Of a DNA stretch of 64,000 nucleotides, positions 62,640 to 64,000 are shown piece after piece; the stretch's first letter is position 1, and every line of letters starts with the position of its first letter. This stretch comes from Zanthoxylum bungeanum (taxonomy: Eukaryota > Streptophyta > Magnoliopsida > Sapindales > Rutaceae): the NCBI GenBank assembly GCA_019454045.1, contig SKCR01023421.1, positions 124,001-188,000 on the forward strand. Direction: 5' to 3'. Below the pieces are notes generated by a model that searched no databases, was not told where the DNA came from, and saw nothing but the letters and a program-made list of their open reading frames with translations. The translations under genes and the position numbers were made by a program.

Positions 62640-63600
62640 CATCTTATCTACAGAACCATCGTGAAATAACTCCAAACAGACATCCACGTCACTAACATTG
62701 CCTTCTCTCTCACCCACCACGCTGGAAGAGAATGCAATGTAATTGTACTTCTCTATAGGATACGCATCAGAAGAATAACCATCTTGACATAGAATAACTC
62801 GAGGTTTGCTATCATTTTCTTCTTCTTTCTCCTACTACGACTACTATCTCTAGGTTTCTCATCCCTACTCCTATCAGAGCCACAACATTATTTTTCAACT
62901 TAAGAAATTTATTGAACTTGTTCATAAACATGGCCATATCAGCATCTGTAAAAGTATCATCCTCATCATCATTATCGGATGAATCATGAGTTACTTTCTT
63001 CATGGTTTTCATATCTATGTTCTTGGCATCTATAACCAGGAAGTTGGCTCTCATACACCCTAAGCTTTCCTACAAGGTTCTCTAGTGTTAGATGATCTAA
63101 ATCGTTACTCTATTAAGTGACAATGATTTTAGGCAATAACTTTTTCAGGTAATGATTTAAGAATTTTCCTAACTATCATATTCGTAAGAATATTACACCT
63201 ATATTAAAGCTAGAATTAACAATGTTTCTAATCTCAGCTTAAAACTCATCAAAGGTCTCATCCTCTTTCATTTTAGCTGTTTCAAACCTAGTAGTAAATT
63301 TTTGGAGTCAATTACTTCTAACTGACAGAGTGCCCCCATGAACAGTTTGAAGAATGTCTCATGCATCATTGACTATTTCATATAGAAATTCTCCTAAACT
63401 CCGTAAATCAAATAACAACCTAAATAGTAATAGCTTTGTTGTTCTTATTTCTTGCATCAAACTCCTCTTTTATTTAAGTTTATATTTATGGGAAGAGACT
63501 CTATTAACCATGACTATTGGAGGTTTCCACTCATTCTCTACTGACATCCACACTCTCTCATCTAGGGATTTAAGGAACGATCTCATACAAATATTCTAAT
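62640..63600 (-). pseudogene. SIRE-like copia gag, N-terminal half
   Basis: Minus-strand frames read 'TRFETAKMKEDETFDEF', then 'IVNSSFNIG' and 'IVRKILKSLPEK' (about 63140-63340), the copia gag core. ORF 62812-63054 follows with an Asp-rich stretch ('DSSDNDDEDDTFTDADMAMF') and 'FMNKFNKFLKLKNN', as after the core in SIRE-type gag. Stops are frequent. Split from 50108-50824 by the inserted element. Confidence 0.78.
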
Positions 63601-63683
63601 GAAGATACTCAATCTCATTAAAGAACGATGGAGCAATTTAAAGGTTGACTTCTATCCATATGAAAGGGGTCAAGAATTGAGTT

Positions 63684-63698
63684 CAGACTTTGATAACA
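63684..63698 (-). other. Primer-binding site of copy B, tRNA-iMet-like
   Basis: On the minus strand, TTGTTATCAAAGTCT lies two bases after the LTR end (63701). It is a worn form of TTGGTATCAGAGC. Confidence 0.6.
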
Positions 63699-63700
63699 AT

Positions 63701-64000
63701 TGAAAAACACGATTTTTGTCTAAGGTTCTGACCCTGTGCGGAATTAAAAAACTATTTTAATCTAAGACAGGTCAAAGTTAGAGTGGATATGGTATGAATC
63801 AATAAGCATCCTTAATCTATATAGTATAAGATAAAGTAAATATATGAAAATAATAAATAGAATCAATACCAGCAATTTTGTTGATGGAGTGTAAACTCTC
63901 GAGAGTAAAAAACCACTTCGGGAATAAGCTATCACATGAATTCGCTATAATGAGAAAACTTACAACACTTGTATAAGACGTATGGTGACAACTTTACCAA
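63701..64000 (-). repeat. 5' LTR of SIRE-like copia, copy B, partial
   Basis: Starts TGAAAAACACGATTTTTGTC on plus, which matches TGGAAAATACGATTTTTGTC at 44988, and continues with ggttctgaccc. It runs off the window. It also matches copy A around 25680-25792 in reverse. Confidence 0.75.

Larger units (their letters stand above)
44988..64000 (-). mobile_element. SIRE-like copia, copy B, gag-only remnant with nested insertions, runs off the window
   Basis: Read on the minus strand: partial 5' LTR (64000-63701), tRNA-iMet-like primer site, gag N-terminal half (63600-62640), the 11.8-kb element at 50825-62622, gag C-terminal half (50824-50108), 3' noncoding DNA, solo LTR insertion (46089-48885), polypurine tract and 3' LTR (45687-44988). 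Protease, integrase and RT are missing. Nothing between gag and the 3' noncoding part could hold them, so pol was deleted. Confidence 0.8.

Overview
This is nuclear DNA of a flowering plant, most likely a eudicot. It is A+T-rich and has one spliced housekeeping gene surrounded by plant LTR retrotransposons, hAT-type MITEs, Helitron ends and tRNA-derived SINE-like repeats. The species cannot be read from the window. The only intact host gene is an eight-exon VPS4/SKD1 AAA-ATPase at 40158-43417 (+). Every other coding-like stretch I could identify is decayed retrotransposon protein.

Layout. 1 to about 16050 is a degenerate Ty3/gypsy Athila/Tat-type element on the minus strand: LTR remnants, tRNA-Asp-type primer site, gag, protease, start of RT. 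Its right-hand LTR was split by a 9983-bp Ty1/copia element (5346-15328, +) with 1.9-kb LTRs and a recognisable but broken gag-PR-IN-RT-RNaseH chain. 16.1-26.9 kb is noncoding, with one SINE, two hAT MITEs and the 3' end of a SIRE-like copia (copy A, +). 26.9-35.0 kb holds two fused copia remnants on the minus strand and a fold-back MITE. 35-40 kb holds a second copy of the SINE and two hAT-like insertions, the second carrying two head-to-tail Helitron copies.

44988-64000 is one nested stack. A SIRE-like copia with only gag left (copy B, minus strand, running off the right edge) carries two insertions. The first is a 2.8-kb solo LTR with a perfect 5-bp target duplication, itself hit by a hAT MITE with a perfect 8-bp duplication. 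The second is an 11.8-kb gag-only Ty3/gypsy element (TR-GAG/LARD type, Ogre/Tat-like, 50825-62622) with 3.6-kb LTRs.

The most interesting unexplained material is inside the LTRs of that gag-only element. A roughly 54-bp module that folds as a three-way junction occurs four times per LTR, and a long hairpin occurs twice per LTR. Both show paired substitutions that keep the stems, so selection on RNA structure is plausible. A separate 92-bp module occurs twice per LTR and also twice elsewhere in the window. Clusters of a TTCGAA-centred palindrome occur in LTR or leader DNA of three otherwise different retroelements. All copy counts and alignments were made by eye; no search or folding program was run.
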